Part shown: piece by piece, positions 37,103 through 46,739 of the stretch
Numbering within the stretch: position 1 is the first letter of the stretch
Layout of the letters: every line of letters starts with the position of its first letter
The notes under the pieces: generated by a model
Database searches by the model: none
The model's input: only the letters and a program-made list of their open reading frames with translations
What the model was told of the DNA's origin: nothing
Made by a program: the position numbers and the translations under genes
Assembly: GCA_041686955.1 (NCBI GenBank)
Contig: JAWLCV010000008.1
Coordinates: 1 to 64,000, forward strand
Source of the DNA: UBA7803 sp041686955
GTDB lineage: Bacteria > Pseudomonadota > Gammaproteobacteria > Pseudomonadales > Azotimanducaceae
Length of the DNA: 64,000 bases
Direction of reading: 5' to 3'

Positions 37103-38365
37103 TTGGGGGGCTCGGCGGAGACGCGGGACCCGGAGCTCGAGGCGCTCCTTGCTTCGGTGGAGGGCCCGCGGGCTCGGTGGCTGTGGATCCTGCTGGGCAC
37201 CCTGCTGGCCGCGCTCGCGGCGGTGCTCCTGGTGGTGTGGTGGCGCGGGGAGGGCGATGCCGTCCGCTACCTGACGGAGCCCGTGCGGCGTGGCGACCTG
37301 ACAGTCCTGGTGACCGCTACCGGGGCGCTGGAGCCCACCGATCAGGTGGACGTGGGGACGGAGATCTCCGGAACCATCGAGACGGTACTCGTGGATTTCA
37401 ACGACACCGTGCGTGCCGGCCAGGTGCTGGCACGCCTGGACGTGGAGCGGCTGCAGGCGGCGGTGGCGCAGTCACAGGCGGCGGTATCTTCCGCCCGGGC
37501 CCGGCTCGCGGAGGCCGAGGCCACTGCCGAGGAGGCCGGCTTGCGGCTGCAGCGGTTGGAGCGCGCCAGCGCCCTCAGTGAGGGGCGCGTGGTCAGCGAG
37601 GAGGAGCTCACCGTGGCGCGGGCGGCGATGGCGCGGGCGGATGCCGGCATCGCCACGGCGCGCGCGGCCATCGCCGAGGCCGAGGCCCGGCTTTCCTCCG
37701 AGGCAGCGAACCTGGAGAAGGCGATCATCCGTGCGCCCATCGACGGCATCGTGCTGACCCGCCAGGTGGAGCCGGGGCAGACGGTGGTGGCATCCCTGCA
37801 GACTCCGGTGCTGTTCACGCTGGCGGAAACCCTGGCGCGCATGCAGCTCAACGTGGCCGTGGACGAGGCGGACGTGGGGCAGGTGGCGCCGGGCCAGCTC
37901 GCCACCTTCACGGTGGCCGCCTACCCGGAGCGCGAGTTTCCTGCCGTCATCGAGGCGGTTCATTACGCCCCGACGACCACCGCGGAAGGGGTGGTGACCT
38001 ACGAGGCGGTCCTGGCGGTGGACAACCACGACCAGTCGCTACGGCCGGGCATGACGGCGACGGCTGACATCGTGGTGGAGCGGCGGGAGGACGTCCTGCT
38101 TGTGCCGGGCGCTGCGCTGCGCTTCGAGCCGCCGGCTGCGGAGGAGGAGGCACCCATGAGCCTGACGCCGCGACCGCCCGTGCGCTTCGCGCGTTCCGCA
38201 CGGGACGATGCGGTGACGAGGGTGTGGACGCTCGAGCAGGGCGAGCCGAGTCCGGTGGAGGTGGTGGTGGGCGCCAGCGACGGCACGGTGACGGAGATAC
38301 TGGCGGGACCCCTGCGGGAGGGGCAGCCGGTGGTGGTCGACTACCAGTCACAAGCCTCACCCTGA
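37103..38365 (+). CDS. MacA-like periplasmic adaptor (HlyD family)
   Basis: 420 residues starting at TTG 37103, 17 bases after the peroxidase-like gene. One N-terminal membrane anchor (about 27-48), lipoyl half-motifs around G-T-E-I-S-G-T-I-E and P-I-D-G-I-V-L-T, an alpha-hairpin of about 100 residues rich in Ala/Glu heptads, and a beta-barrel domain. Bridges the ABC permease to an outer-membrane channel; no TolC-like gene follows directly. The C-terminal 60 residues (poly-Glu then Pro-rich) vary from typical MacA. Confidence 0.88.
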   Translation: MGGSAETRDPELEALLASVEGPRARWLWILLGTLLAALAAVLLVVWWRGEGDAVRYLTEPVRRGDLTVLVTATGALEPTDQVDVGTEISGTIETVLVDFNDTVRAGQVLARLDVERLQAAVAQSQAAVSSARARLAEAEATAEEAGLRLQRLERASALSEGRVVSEEELTVARAAMARADAGIATARAAIAEAEARLSSEAANLEKAIIRAPIDGIVLTRQVEPGQTVVASLQTPVLFTLAETLARMQLNVAVDEADVGQVAPGQLATFTVAAYPEREFPAVIEAVHYAPTTTAEGVVTYEAVLAVDNHDQSLRPGMTATADIVVERREDVLLVPGAALRFEPPAAEEEAPMSLTPRPPVRFARSARDDAVTRVWTLEQGEPSPVEVVVGASDGTVTEILAGPLREGQPVVVDYQSQASP

Positions 38366-38377
38366 CGAGCCGGTTCC

Positions 38378-39069
<692 letters not shown>

Positions 39070-39073
<4 letters not shown>

Positions 39074-40275
39074 CGGGCAACGCCTTGCGCCTGGCTCTGG
39101 TGGCCATCCGCCGCAACGCCCTGCGTTCCACCTTGACCGCCCTCGGCATCGTCATCGGCGTGGCGGCCGTGATCACGATGGTGAACCTGGGACGCGGCGC
39201 CACGCGTCAGGTGACCGAGCAGATCGGCAGCCTGGGGAGCAACCTGCTGATGCTGCAGCCGGGGCAGCGGCAAGGTTTCGGCGTCTCCAGCGCCGCGCCG
39301 CCCTTCGAGCTCGCGGACGCCGCCGCCATCGCCCGGGACGTTCGCGGGGTGGCGGCGGTGGCGCCCTCCGTCGCCGGCCGCGCCATCGTCGTGTACGGAA
39401 ACGAGAACTGGACCACCACGGCGCACGGCGTGGACGATGCGTATTTTCAGGTGCGCGACTGGGCGGTGGCGGTGGGGCGGCCGTTCAACCCGGCGGAGCT
39501 TCGTGCCGGCAAGCCGGTGTGCGTGCTCGGTGCGACGGTGAAGAACGAGTTGTTCGGCCGGCTGTCGGCGCTGGGCGAGCGCATCCGGGTGGGCAGCCTC
39601 TCCTGCGTGGTGATCGGCGTGCTCGAGTCGAAGGGACAATCGGCCATGGGCCCGGACCAGGACGATCTGGTGCTTCTGCCGTTGCGGGGCTTCTGGCGGC
39701 GCCTCGGCTCGAACCGCCAGGTGAGTCTCATTCAGGTCTCGGCCCGTGACGACGCGGCGACGACGAAAGTGAGCCGAGACATAGAGCGGGTGATGCGCGA
39801 GCGGCGTCATCTGTCCCGGGGCGAGGAGAACGATTTCCGGGTGCTGGACATGAAGGAGATCGCGGAGACCGTGGCGGGCACCACCCGGGTGCTGACGCGT
39901 CTGCTGGGCGCCGTGGCGGCCGTGAGCATGGTGGTGGGCGGCATCGGCATCATGAACATCATGCTGGTGGCGGTCACCGAACGCACCCGCGAGATCGGCA
40001 TCCGCCTGGCGGTGGGAGCGCTGGAGCGGGACGTCCTGCTGCAGTTCCTGGTGGAAGCTGCCGTGCTGGCCGGATTCGGCGGCCTCCTGGGGCTGGTGCT
40101 CGGCGCGTTGGCATCCTTGCTGGTCAGCAGCGGTCTCGGCGTTCCGTTCGTGTTCGACGGCCCCGTCGCCGCCCTGGCCGTGGCGTTCGCGACCGTGGTG
40201 GGCCTGGTGTTCGGCTACGTTCCCGCGCGCCGGGCGGCCCGCCTCGATCCCATCGACGCGCTCCGTTACGATTAG
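39070..40275 (+). CDS. MacB-type ABC transporter permease (FtsX fold)
   Basis: 401 residues: one N-terminal membrane helix (about 16-40), a large periplasmic MacB-PCD domain, and three C-terminal helices (VSMVVGGIGIMNIMLVAVTERTREIGIR marks the FtsX module). It works with the two preceding genes as a tripartite-like mechanotransmission transporter. Cargo unknown; context with haem proteins makes export of a haem-related or envelope-targeted molecule a possibility only. Confidence 0.93.
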
Positions 40276-40355
40276 ACGGGCATGCGGCTTGCTTGTTGCC
40301 CGCCGTATCACACCGCGCGTCCGCTCAACGAGGCCCGCTCAACCGAGGAAAGTTC

Positions 40356-41642
40356 ATGGCAAACAGAATCAACACCGTCCCGGCCATTCTGCTGGCGTCG
40401 ACGCTGCTCGCCGCGCTCGGCGCATCCACCGCGGCAGCGGCGCCGTTGTTCGCGCGGCAGTACAACCTGTCGTGCGCCGTCTGCCACTCGGCGTTCCCGG
40501 CGCTGAACGCATTCGGCGAGCAGTTCGCGGCGAACAACTTCCGGCTGCCGAACTGGCGGGACACCACGGTGCAGCTCGGCGACGAACGGCTGGCGCTGCC
40601 GGCCACCGCGCCCCTGGCGTTTCGCGCCCAGGCCTTCGCCCAGGCGCGGGAAGGGGAGGCGGTGGACGTGGTGACCGGCGAGCAGACCGAAGCCGACACC
40701 GACTTCCAGGCGCCGTACCTGATCAAGGTGATCTCGAGCGCGCCGTTGTCGGACCACATCAGCTACTACTTTTACGCCATCTTTGCCGAGAAGGGCGGTA
40801 ACGGTGAAACGATCGTCGAGGACGCCTGGTTTTCCTACGACGACCTGTTCGGTTCCGGGACCAGCGTCATGCTGGGACAGTTCCAGGTGTCGGACCTCAT
40901 GTTTCCCCGGGAGGTCCGGCTGACGTTCCAGGACTTCATGGCCTATCGCATGGCCGGCATTACCTACGATCGGGGCGCCCTGTTCGAGCGGAGCTTCGGC
41001 CCCGTCGACGCCGCGCTGGGGCTCGTGAACGGCAACGGCATCACCGACAACGTCACCATCAACAGCCCCGGCTTCCGGCGCGCCGACCACCTGTTCGACA
41101 ACGACACGGACAAGGCGGTATTCGGCCGGCTCGCCACGGAGGTCGCGGGAGTCGACGCCGGGGTGTTTCTGTACGGCGGCGAGCAGCGCAATGCGGTGGG
41201 TCCGGCTGGCACCGGCAGCGGTGACCGCGATACGGACAAGGAGATCGTCGGGCTGGACCTCACCGGGCATGTCGGACCCCGGACCCGCTGGTTCGCGCAA
41301 CTGCTTTGGAACCGCTGGGACGGGTTCCTCGACGCCGACGAGGAATACGACTGGTACGGCGGGTTCGCCGGCGTGGACTTCATCGCCAACGATCGGTGGA
41401 CGTACTCGCTGCTGTACAACTACGCCGACGCCAACGACCTGGACGACACGGACACGGTGTTCGAAGGCATCGACATCAACAGCGTGAGCCTGAACGCCTC
41501 CTACTATTTCATGCGCAATGTGAAGGGCGTGCTCGAGGTGAACGTGGATCTGCTGGACGACGATCCGCAGACCGGCGACTTCTACACCGGACACCTCACC
41601 CGGGAGCACTACATCCTGGTGGGCTTCGATGCCGCGTTCTAG
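40356..41642 (+). CDS. Monohaem outer-membrane beta-barrel-like protein
   Basis: 428 residues. Signal peptide (about 1-29), then immediately a haem site CAVCH at residues 40-44 with SAFPALNAFGEQF after it, and about 350 residues of alternating hydrophobic strands with many aromatic and Asp/Asn turns that end in a phenylalanine (AAF), the usual outer-membrane barrel C-terminus. It resembles outer-membrane barrels that carry an N-terminal c-haem seen near electron-transfer modules. ATG 40356 follows GAGGAAAG. Whether it is a porin, a conduit or a sensor is not known. Confidence 0.75.
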   Translation: MANRINTVPAILLASTLLAALGASTAAAAPLFARQYNLSCAVCHSAFPALNAFGEQFAANNFRLPNWRDTTVQLGDERLALPATAPLAFRAQAFAQAREGEAVDVVTGEQTEADTDFQAPYLIKVISSAPLSDHISYYFYAIFAEKGGNGETIVEDAWFSYDDLFGSGTSVMLGQFQVSDLMFPREVRLTFQDFMAYRMAGITYDRGALFERSFGPVDAALGLVNGNGITDNVTINSPGFRRADHLFDNDTDKAVFGRLATEVAGVDAGVFLYGGEQRNAVGPAGTGSGDRDTDKEIVGLDLTGHVGPRTRWFAQLLWNRWDGFLDADEEYDWYGGFAGVDFIANDRWTYSLLYNYADANDLDDTDTVFEGIDINSVSLNASYYFMRNVKGVLEVNVDLLDDDPQTGDFYTGHLTREHYILVGFDAAF

Positions 41643-42129
41643 CCTGCACGCCCTGGTGGGCTCTGCCTTGCTGATCGCGTTGTGGGCGCACGCTGGGCCC
41701 GCAACCGCTCCGGACGATCCTGCCACCGCCGTGTTGGAGCCGGAAACTCGGGTGCTCCTGATCCGGGAGATGCAGGCGCTGGCGGACGCCATGAAACGTA
41801 TTCACGAAGCACTGGTCGTCGGGGACCACGTCACCATCGCAGATCAAGCTCGACGCATCCATGACAGCTTCGTTCTCGATCAGGCGCTCACTGGCGCCCA
41901 GCGCCAGGAGATACTTTCCCGCTTGCCGGAGGATTTCCTGGACCAGGATCGGCGTTTACACACGCTGGCGGGCGAGCTCGCGGAGGCGGGGCGCCGCCGT
42001 GACCCGGACCTGACGCGGTTCTGGTTCGAGGAGGCCACCCGCGCCTGTCAGACCTGCCATCGGGACTTCGCCGCCAGCCGGTTCCCGGGGCTGTTGCGGC
42101 CGGAGCCCGCCGGCGACGCTCACGATTAA
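41629..42129 (+). CDS. Cytochrome c'-like monohaem protein
   Basis: 166 residues, helical. N-terminal signal (about 1-25), four-helix pattern, and one haem site CQTCH near residue 140, close to the C-terminus as in cytochrome c' and c556. The start overlaps the end of the barrel gene by 14 bases, showing coupled expression. Probable periplasmic electron carrier or gas-ligand binder. It closes the cluster. Confidence 0.82.
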   Translation: MPRSSLHALVGSALLIALWAHAGPATAPDDPATAVLEPETRVLLIREMQALADAMKRIHEALVVGDHVTIADQARRIHDSFVLDQALTGAQRQEILSRLPEDFLDQDRRLHTLAGELAEAGRRRDPDLTRFWFEEATRACQTCHRDFAASRFPGLLRPEPAGDAHD

Positions 42130-42176
42130 CGGCTGGCATTGCACCTGCATGTACGGCCCGAACCGCAGGAGGCGTC

Positions 42177-42335
42177 ATGTGGGAATCGTTCTTCAGCGTG
42201 GCGGGCGTGGTGGGGGTGCTCCTCGTCTTCGTCAGCGCCTGGTGGATGGTGCGGGCCATGCGAGGCCGGCGCGGGGGCAAAGCGTCCGCCCGCGGCGAGC
42301 CTTCACGGGGCACTGGGCGCGGCAGGCGCCCGTGA
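42177..42335 (+). CDS. Small single-span membrane protein
   Basis: 52 residues, too short for many gene finders. AGGAGG (42167-42172) precedes ATG 42177 at proper spacing, and the stop TGA overlaps the GTG of the next gene. One hydrophobic helix (about residues 5-26), then an Arg/Gly-rich cytoplasmic tail. No family is recognised. Tight coupling to the DUF4112 gene supports it as real. Confidence 0.65.
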   Translation: MWESFFSVAGVVGVLLVFVSAWWMVRAMRGRRGGKASARGEPSRGTGRGRRP

Positions 42336-42832
42336 TCCGTCGCGCCGGATCCCCGGTACACGACGAGGTCGGCGCCTCCGCTCCGGACGTGGAACGCCTG
42401 GCGCGCTGGCTGGACGACGCCTTCACCGTGCCCGGCACCCGGTTCCGGGTGGGCTGGGACGGCATCATCGGCCTGATCCCGGGCGTGGGAGAGCTGGTCA
42501 CCACGGTGCCGGCGATCTGGATCGTGCTGCGCGCCGTCAGCATGGGGGTTCCAGGCTCGGTGGCTGCCCGCATGGTGGGCAACATCGCCCTCGAGAACAT
42601 CGTCGGTACCATTCCCGTCTTGGGTGACCTGTTCGACTTCGCCTGGAAGGCCAACCGCCGCAATCTCCGCCTGCTGACCCGGTACCAGCGGGACCCCGCA
42701 GGTACCCGTTGGCGATCCGCCGGTGCCCTGGCGGTGTCCCTGGTGGCCGTCGTGCTGGTGGCGGCCACGCTGGTGGCCATCCCGCTGATAATCGTCGCCG
42801 CGTTGGTGCGGTGGATGGGGGGCACGGCCTGA
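42332..42832 (+). CDS. DUF4112-domain membrane protein
   Basis: 166 residues from GTG 42332. Core pattern R-x-G-W-D-G-I-I-G-L-I-P-G-V-G followed by an amphipathic stretch and IPVLGDLFDFAWKANRRN is diagnostic of DUF4112. A C-terminal hydrophobic hairpin (about 125-160) anchors it. Function unknown across the family. Forms a two-gene unit with the small membrane protein. Confidence 0.88.
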   Translation: MIRRAGSPVHDEVGASAPDVERLARWLDDAFTVPGTRFRVGWDGIIGLIPGVGELVTTVPAIWIVLRAVSMGVPGSVAARMVGNIALENIVGTIPVLGDLFDFAWKANRRNLRLLTRYQRDPAGTRWRSAGALAVSLVAVVLVAATLVAIPLIIVAALVRWMGGTA

Positions 42833-42928
42833 CTCCACCGGGTTGCGCATGAAACGCGTTTTAATCATGCTACTGGCCTGTTACCGGTGGGCCACCAACG
42901 AGCACGCCGGCCGGCGCTGGAGGAAGCC

Positions 42929-43168
42929 ATGTCAACGTCGACACTGTCCCGGGTACGTCGCTCGGTGTTTCCACAGGAGGGGGACACCTGGGAATCCATC
43001 GCGGAACGTGAGCTGCCGAACATGGCCCGGGAGGAGGGGGTGCAGTTCCTGCAGAGCCTGAACCTTCACGTATTCATGCGGCCGGCGGCGCCGGCGGACT
43101 CGCCCCGGCACGGCAATCCCATTCTGCCGAGCGACGTGGTCTTCGTAGAACCGCCCCCGGCACAGTGA
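42929..43168 (+). CDS. Small LysM-like protein
   Basis: 79 residues. The stretch EGDTWESIAERELPNMAREEGVQFLQSLN...ILPSDVVFVEPP reads as one LysM-like motif (G-D-T-x-x-S-I-A ... L-P-x-D). No signal peptide, so the protein is probably cytoplasmic. First of a four-gene operon (next ATG is one base after its stop). ATG 42929 follows a GGAGGAAG Shine-Dalgarno. No named family beyond LysM resemblance. Confidence 0.65.
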   Translation: MSTSTLSRVRRSVFPQEGDTWESIAERELPNMAREEGVQFLQSLNLHVFMRPAAPADSPRHGNPILPSDVVFVEPPPAQ

Positions 43169-43169
43169 C

Positions 43170-43424
43170 ATGAGCGGCGCGGTGATCTGCGACGCCCGGG
43201 TGGTGGCGGCACACGACGGCGTGGCCGAGCTGGTGGTGACCTTGCGCCACGACAACGGAGGACGGTCGCAGATCACCCTGGACGAGACCGCGGCCGCCGC
43301 TTTACTGCAGGCCTGCAACGCCGCGGGTCCCGAAGCCCTGGAGGGGCAGAGCTGGACGCGGGTCAGGGAAGCCCTCACGGTTTCCTGGAATCGATTTCAA
43401 CCGAATGTGGGGAGGATGAACTGA
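43170..43424 (+). CDS. Small conserved-looking protein of unknown function
   Basis: 84 residues, mixed beta then helix: ARVVAAHDGVAELVVTLRHDNGGRSQITLDETAAAALLQACN followed by a W-containing helix. No family recognised. Starts one base after the LysM-like gene and overlaps the amidohydrolase start by one base, so it is probably functionally tied to that enzyme. Confidence 0.6.
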   Translation: MSGAVICDARVVAAHDGVAELVVTLRHDNGGRSQITLDETAAAALLQACNAAGPEALEGQSWTRVREALTVSWNRFQPNVGRMN

Positions 43425-45121
43425 TGCTGGACCTGGTGATCAAGAACGGTCTGGTGGTGGACGGCACCGGCTTGCCGGCGTACCGGGCGGACCTGGGGGT
43501 GGCCGGCGGCCGCATCGTCAAGGTGGGCCAGGTGACGGAGGCCGCCCGGCAGACGGTGGACGCGGCTGGCAAGGTGGTCACGCCAGGCTTCATCGATCCG
43601 CATACCCACTTCGATGCCCAGCTGCTGTGGGACGGTTACGCCAAGCCGGCACTGAGCCACGGCGTCACCACCATCGTTCCGGGTAACTGCTCGCTGTCGC
43701 TGGCGCCATTGAAGGCCAAGCACCGCATGCGGCTGGTCGGCATGTTCAACCAGATCGAGGAGATGCCGCTCAAAGCCTTCGAGGAAGGCGTCGAGTGGAA
43801 CTGGGAGACCTTCGACGAGTACCTGGCACGCATCGGCCGGGGGCTCGCCATCAACGTGGTGCCCTTGGTGGGGCACAGCGCCCTGCGCCTCTGGGTGATG
43901 GACGCGGCGGCTACCGAGCGAACCGCCACCGCTGAGGAGCTCGCCGCCATGCAGGAGCTGCTGCGCCGCTGCCTGGATGCGGGCGCCGCCGGTCTCTCCA
44001 CCAGCTTCGTGGACATGGATGAGACTCTGCAGCCGGTGCCCAGCCGCTACGCGGACACCCGGGAGCTGGATGCCCTGGCCGAGGTGCTCGGCGAGTATGG
44101 GCGCATCCTGCAGATCGTGCCGGAGTTCTACGACCCCGACCTGACGGTGGCCCGGGTGGATCAGCTCGCCGAGCTCTCCCTGCGCCATGGGATTCCCACC
44201 ACGTTCTCGCCCTTGTTCGTCAACGACGACAACGGGGATGCGGTGGAGCGCGTGATGCGCCGGGTGGACGAGCAGTTCGACCGCGGGGCGCGGGTCTGGC
44301 CTCAGGTGCAGACCCGGCCCATCGACATCAGCTTCTGTTTCGCCGTGCCGAGCCTTCTGTTCATACGCCTGCCGAGCTGGTACGCCATCATGCGCTTCGG
44401 GACCCACGAGCAGATCGTCGCCGCGTTCAGCGACCCGGATCAGCGGGCCAAGCTGATTGAGGAAGCGGCTCCCATGGAGCCTTTGTGGTCCGGCCTCGTT
44501 CTGCGGCAGGTGAAGAACGAGGGGAACGCGGCCCTGGTGGGCAAGACCCTGAAGGAGATCGCCGAGATCAGGGGCACGACCCCGCTCGAGGCCATGATCG
44601 ACCTTTCCCTGGAGGAGGATCTGCAGGCTCACTTCCTGGCGGCGTCCCTGGGCCACCGGGACGACGCCCGGGTGGGGCGGCTGTTGACCCATCCCCGGGT
44701 GCACATCGGCGCCAGCGACGGCGGCGCCCACATCCTGTCATTCGCCACCTACGGCGACACCGGGTATCTCTTCAGCCGCTTCGTGCGCGACACCGGCATT
44801 CTCGGGCTCGAGGCGGCGGTGAAGAAGATCACCAGCGACACCGCGGCCATCTGGGGCATTCCGGAGCGGGGCCTGCTGCAGCCGGGGTACGTGGCCGACA
44901 TCGCCGTCTTCGACGGCGAGACCATCGACCGGGGCGAGGAGCGCTACGTGCAGGATGTGCCGGGGGAAGGCAGCCGCTACCTGCGCGACTCGGTGGGCGT
45001 GGACACGGTGATCGTCGGTGGCGAGGTGGCCTGGAGCGCGGGGGCGGGGTACACCTCGGCTCATCGCGGCGCCCTGCTGCCCGGGGCGAGCGTCCCGGCG
45101 GATCGGGTGAATGCGGCATGA
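43424..45121 (+). CDS. D-aminoacylase-family amidohydrolase
   Basis: 565 residues. Metal-binding P-H-T-H-F-D near residue 63, a C-terminal catalytic Asp region GASDGGAHIL, and the N-terminal ILKNG-like strand LDLVIKNGLVVDGTG are of the amidohydrolase / N-acyl-D-amino-acid deacylase type. Such enzymes release D-amino acids from N-acyl or related amides; length fits the long branch. The preceding two small genes and the following FAD enzyme are overlapping or adjacent, forming one operon. Confidence 0.87.
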   Translation: MLDLVIKNGLVVDGTGLPAYRADLGVAGGRIVKVGQVTEAARQTVDAAGKVVTPGFIDPHTHFDAQLLWDGYAKPALSHGVTTIVPGNCSLSLAPLKAKHRMRLVGMFNQIEEMPLKAFEEGVEWNWETFDEYLARIGRGLAINVVPLVGHSALRLWVMDAAATERTATAEELAAMQELLRRCLDAGAAGLSTSFVDMDETLQPVPSRYADTRELDALAEVLGEYGRILQIVPEFYDPDLTVARVDQLAELSLRHGIPTTFSPLFVNDDNGDAVERVMRRVDEQFDRGARVWPQVQTRPIDISFCFAVPSLLFIRLPSWYAIMRFGTHEQIVAAFSDPDQRAKLIEEAAPMEPLWSGLVLRQVKNEGNAALVGKTLKEIAEIRGTTPLEAMIDLSLEEDLQAHFLAASLGHRDDARVGRLLTHPRVHIGASDGGAHILSFATYGDTGYLFSRFVRDTGILGLEAAVKKITSDTAAIWGIPERGLLQPGYVADIAVFDGETIDRGEERYVQDVPGEGSRYLRDSVGVDTVIVGGEVAWSAGAGYTSAHRGALLPGASVPADRVNAA

Positions 45122-46623
45122 GCGAGCGCATCGTCGTCGTCGGCTGCGGTATCGCCGGCATGTGCACGGCGCTGGCGCTGGCCAAGCGCGGGCACGAGGT
45201 CACGGTGCTGGAGCGGGACACGCCGCCGCCGGAGGGGGATGCCGAGCAGGCATTCTTCGACTGGCCGCGGCGCGGCGCCTCGCAGTTCCGTCACCCCCAT
45301 GCCTTTCTCGGGCTCATGTGCAACCTGCTGCAGGACAACTACCCCGACCTGCTGGAGGCGTTCTACGCGGCCGGGGCACGGCGCCTGGAGTTCAAGGACA
45401 TGCTGTCTCCCGAGCTGGCCGAGCGCTACCGCCCCGAGCCCGGCGACGAGCGGTTGTGGGTGTTGCTGTGCCGCCGCGCTACGATCGAGACGGTGCTGCG
45501 CCGGTACGTGGGGCGGTTTCCCAACATCCGCATCGAGAACGGGGTGACCATCGACGGCCTGGTGACGGAGCGCGCCGCCGACGGCAGCCTCGCGGTGAAG
45601 GGCGTGAAGCTGCGCCGGGATTGCGTCGAGGCCCACGGGCCGGAGATTCTGGCCGACGTGGTGGTGGACGCCAGCGGCCGCACCAGCCGCTTTCCGCGCT
45701 GGCTCGCGGAGCTGGGGGCAGAGGTGCGCGAGGAGAACGACGACGCCGAGATCCTCTACTACACCCGCCACTACCGGCTCGAGCCCGGGGTCGAGGAGCC
45801 GCCCCGGGATTCCAAGGACCGTTCCGCCGGCGACCTCGGCTACATCAAGTACGGGGTCTTTCCGGGGGACAACGGCCACTTCGCCATCATCGTCTGCGTC
45901 CACGACAGCGAAACCGAGCTCAAGGAGGCAGTCCGCGACGGCGACACCTTCGACGCCATCTGCCGGAGCATTCCGGGGCTGCGTCCCTGGGTGGAGGAGG
46001 GCAAGGTGAAGCCGACCACGCCGTCGTTCGGCATCGGCGACATTCGCGCCGTGTGGCGCCATTTCGTCCAGGACGGCCGGCCGCTTGCCACCAACTTCTT
46101 CGCCGTGGGCGATGCCGCCCTGCGCACCAATCCGCTCTACGGACGGGGTTGCAGCATCGGCATCCTCCACGCTCACATGCTCGCCGAGGTGCTCCAAGAC
46201 ATCGCCGACCCGGTGGAGCGGGCGCTGGCGTTCGATGCGCGCACCGAGTCGCAGCTTCGGCCCATCTTCGAGACGAGCCTCTCTGAAGACAGGAGCGGCA
46301 TCCGCCGCGCCCGCGCCGCCGCGGCGGGACGGCTCCTCGAGGAGACCCGGCCGAAATCCCTCAAGCAGCGCTTCGCCCTGGCCTTCGGTGACGCTCTGGC
46401 CGCCGCGGCGCGTTACAACGTCCACGTCATGCGCGGGATGTCCCGCACCATGAACCTGCTGGAGCGGCCGGGCGAGTTCCTCGAGGATCGCCGCACCCGA
46501 TGGATCGTCTACCTCTACATGCTGCGCGGCCGCACCCGCAACGCCATGGCGCGCCACCAGCGGGGACCGAGCCGGGAGGAGATGCTGGCCCTGGTGGGTG
46601 ACCGCCGCGCGATGTTGCGCTAA
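45118..46623 (+). CDS. FAD-dependent oxidoreductase (halogenase/GGR-like fold)
   Basis: 501 residues. N-terminal dinucleotide motif VVGCGIAGMCTALALAKRGHEVTVLERD, and the FAD-contact region FFAVGDAALRTNPLYGRGCSIG. A C-terminal 120-residue helical domain is unusual. It resembles flavin-dependent monooxygenases or halogenase-like proteins, but the halogenase W-x-W-x-I-P motif is not seen, so halogenation is unlikely. The start overlaps the amidohydrolase stop by four bases. Confidence 0.78.
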   Translation: MSERIVVVGCGIAGMCTALALAKRGHEVTVLERDTPPPEGDAEQAFFDWPRRGASQFRHPHAFLGLMCNLLQDNYPDLLEAFYAAGARRLEFKDMLSPELAERYRPEPGDERLWVLLCRRATIETVLRRYVGRFPNIRIENGVTIDGLVTERAADGSLAVKGVKLRRDCVEAHGPEILADVVVDASGRTSRFPRWLAELGAEVREENDDAEILYYTRHYRLEPGVEEPPRDSKDRSAGDLGYIKYGVFPGDNGHFAIIVCVHDSETELKEAVRDGDTFDAICRSIPGLRPWVEEGKVKPTTPSFGIGDIRAVWRHFVQDGRPLATNFFAVGDAALRTNPLYGRGCSIGILHAHMLAEVLQDIADPVERALAFDARTESQLRPIFETSLSEDRSGIRRARAAAAGRLLEETRPKSLKQRFALAFGDALAAAARYNVHVMRGMSRTMNLLERPGEFLEDRRTRWIVYLYMLRGRTRNAMARHQRGPSREEMLALVGDRRAMLR

Positions 46624-46645
46624 GATTCGCGCCACCTCGAATCCG

Positions 46646-46722
46646 GGGCGCGTAGCTCAGTTGGTTAGAGTGCTGCCTTCACACGGCAGAGGTCGCTGGT
46701 TCGAATCCAGCCGCGCCCACCA
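46646..46722 (+). tRNA. tRNA-Val (anticodon CAC)
   Basis: A complete cloverleaf: acceptor GGGCGCG/CGCGCCC, D-arm GCTC/GAGT-like, anticodon stem CTGCC/GGCAG with loop TTCACAC giving anticodon CAC, T-arm GCTGG/CCAGC with TTCGAAT, discriminator A and encoded CCA. The unit is 77 bases. It is followed directly by an insertion-sequence remnant. Confidence 0.97.
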
Positions 46723-46739
46723 TCGTAATGCTGGTCCTG

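Noticed and set aside
45118..46623. Tryptophan-halogenase-like enzyme
   Set aside because: FAD fold is similar but the WxWxIP motif of flavin halogenases is not seen.
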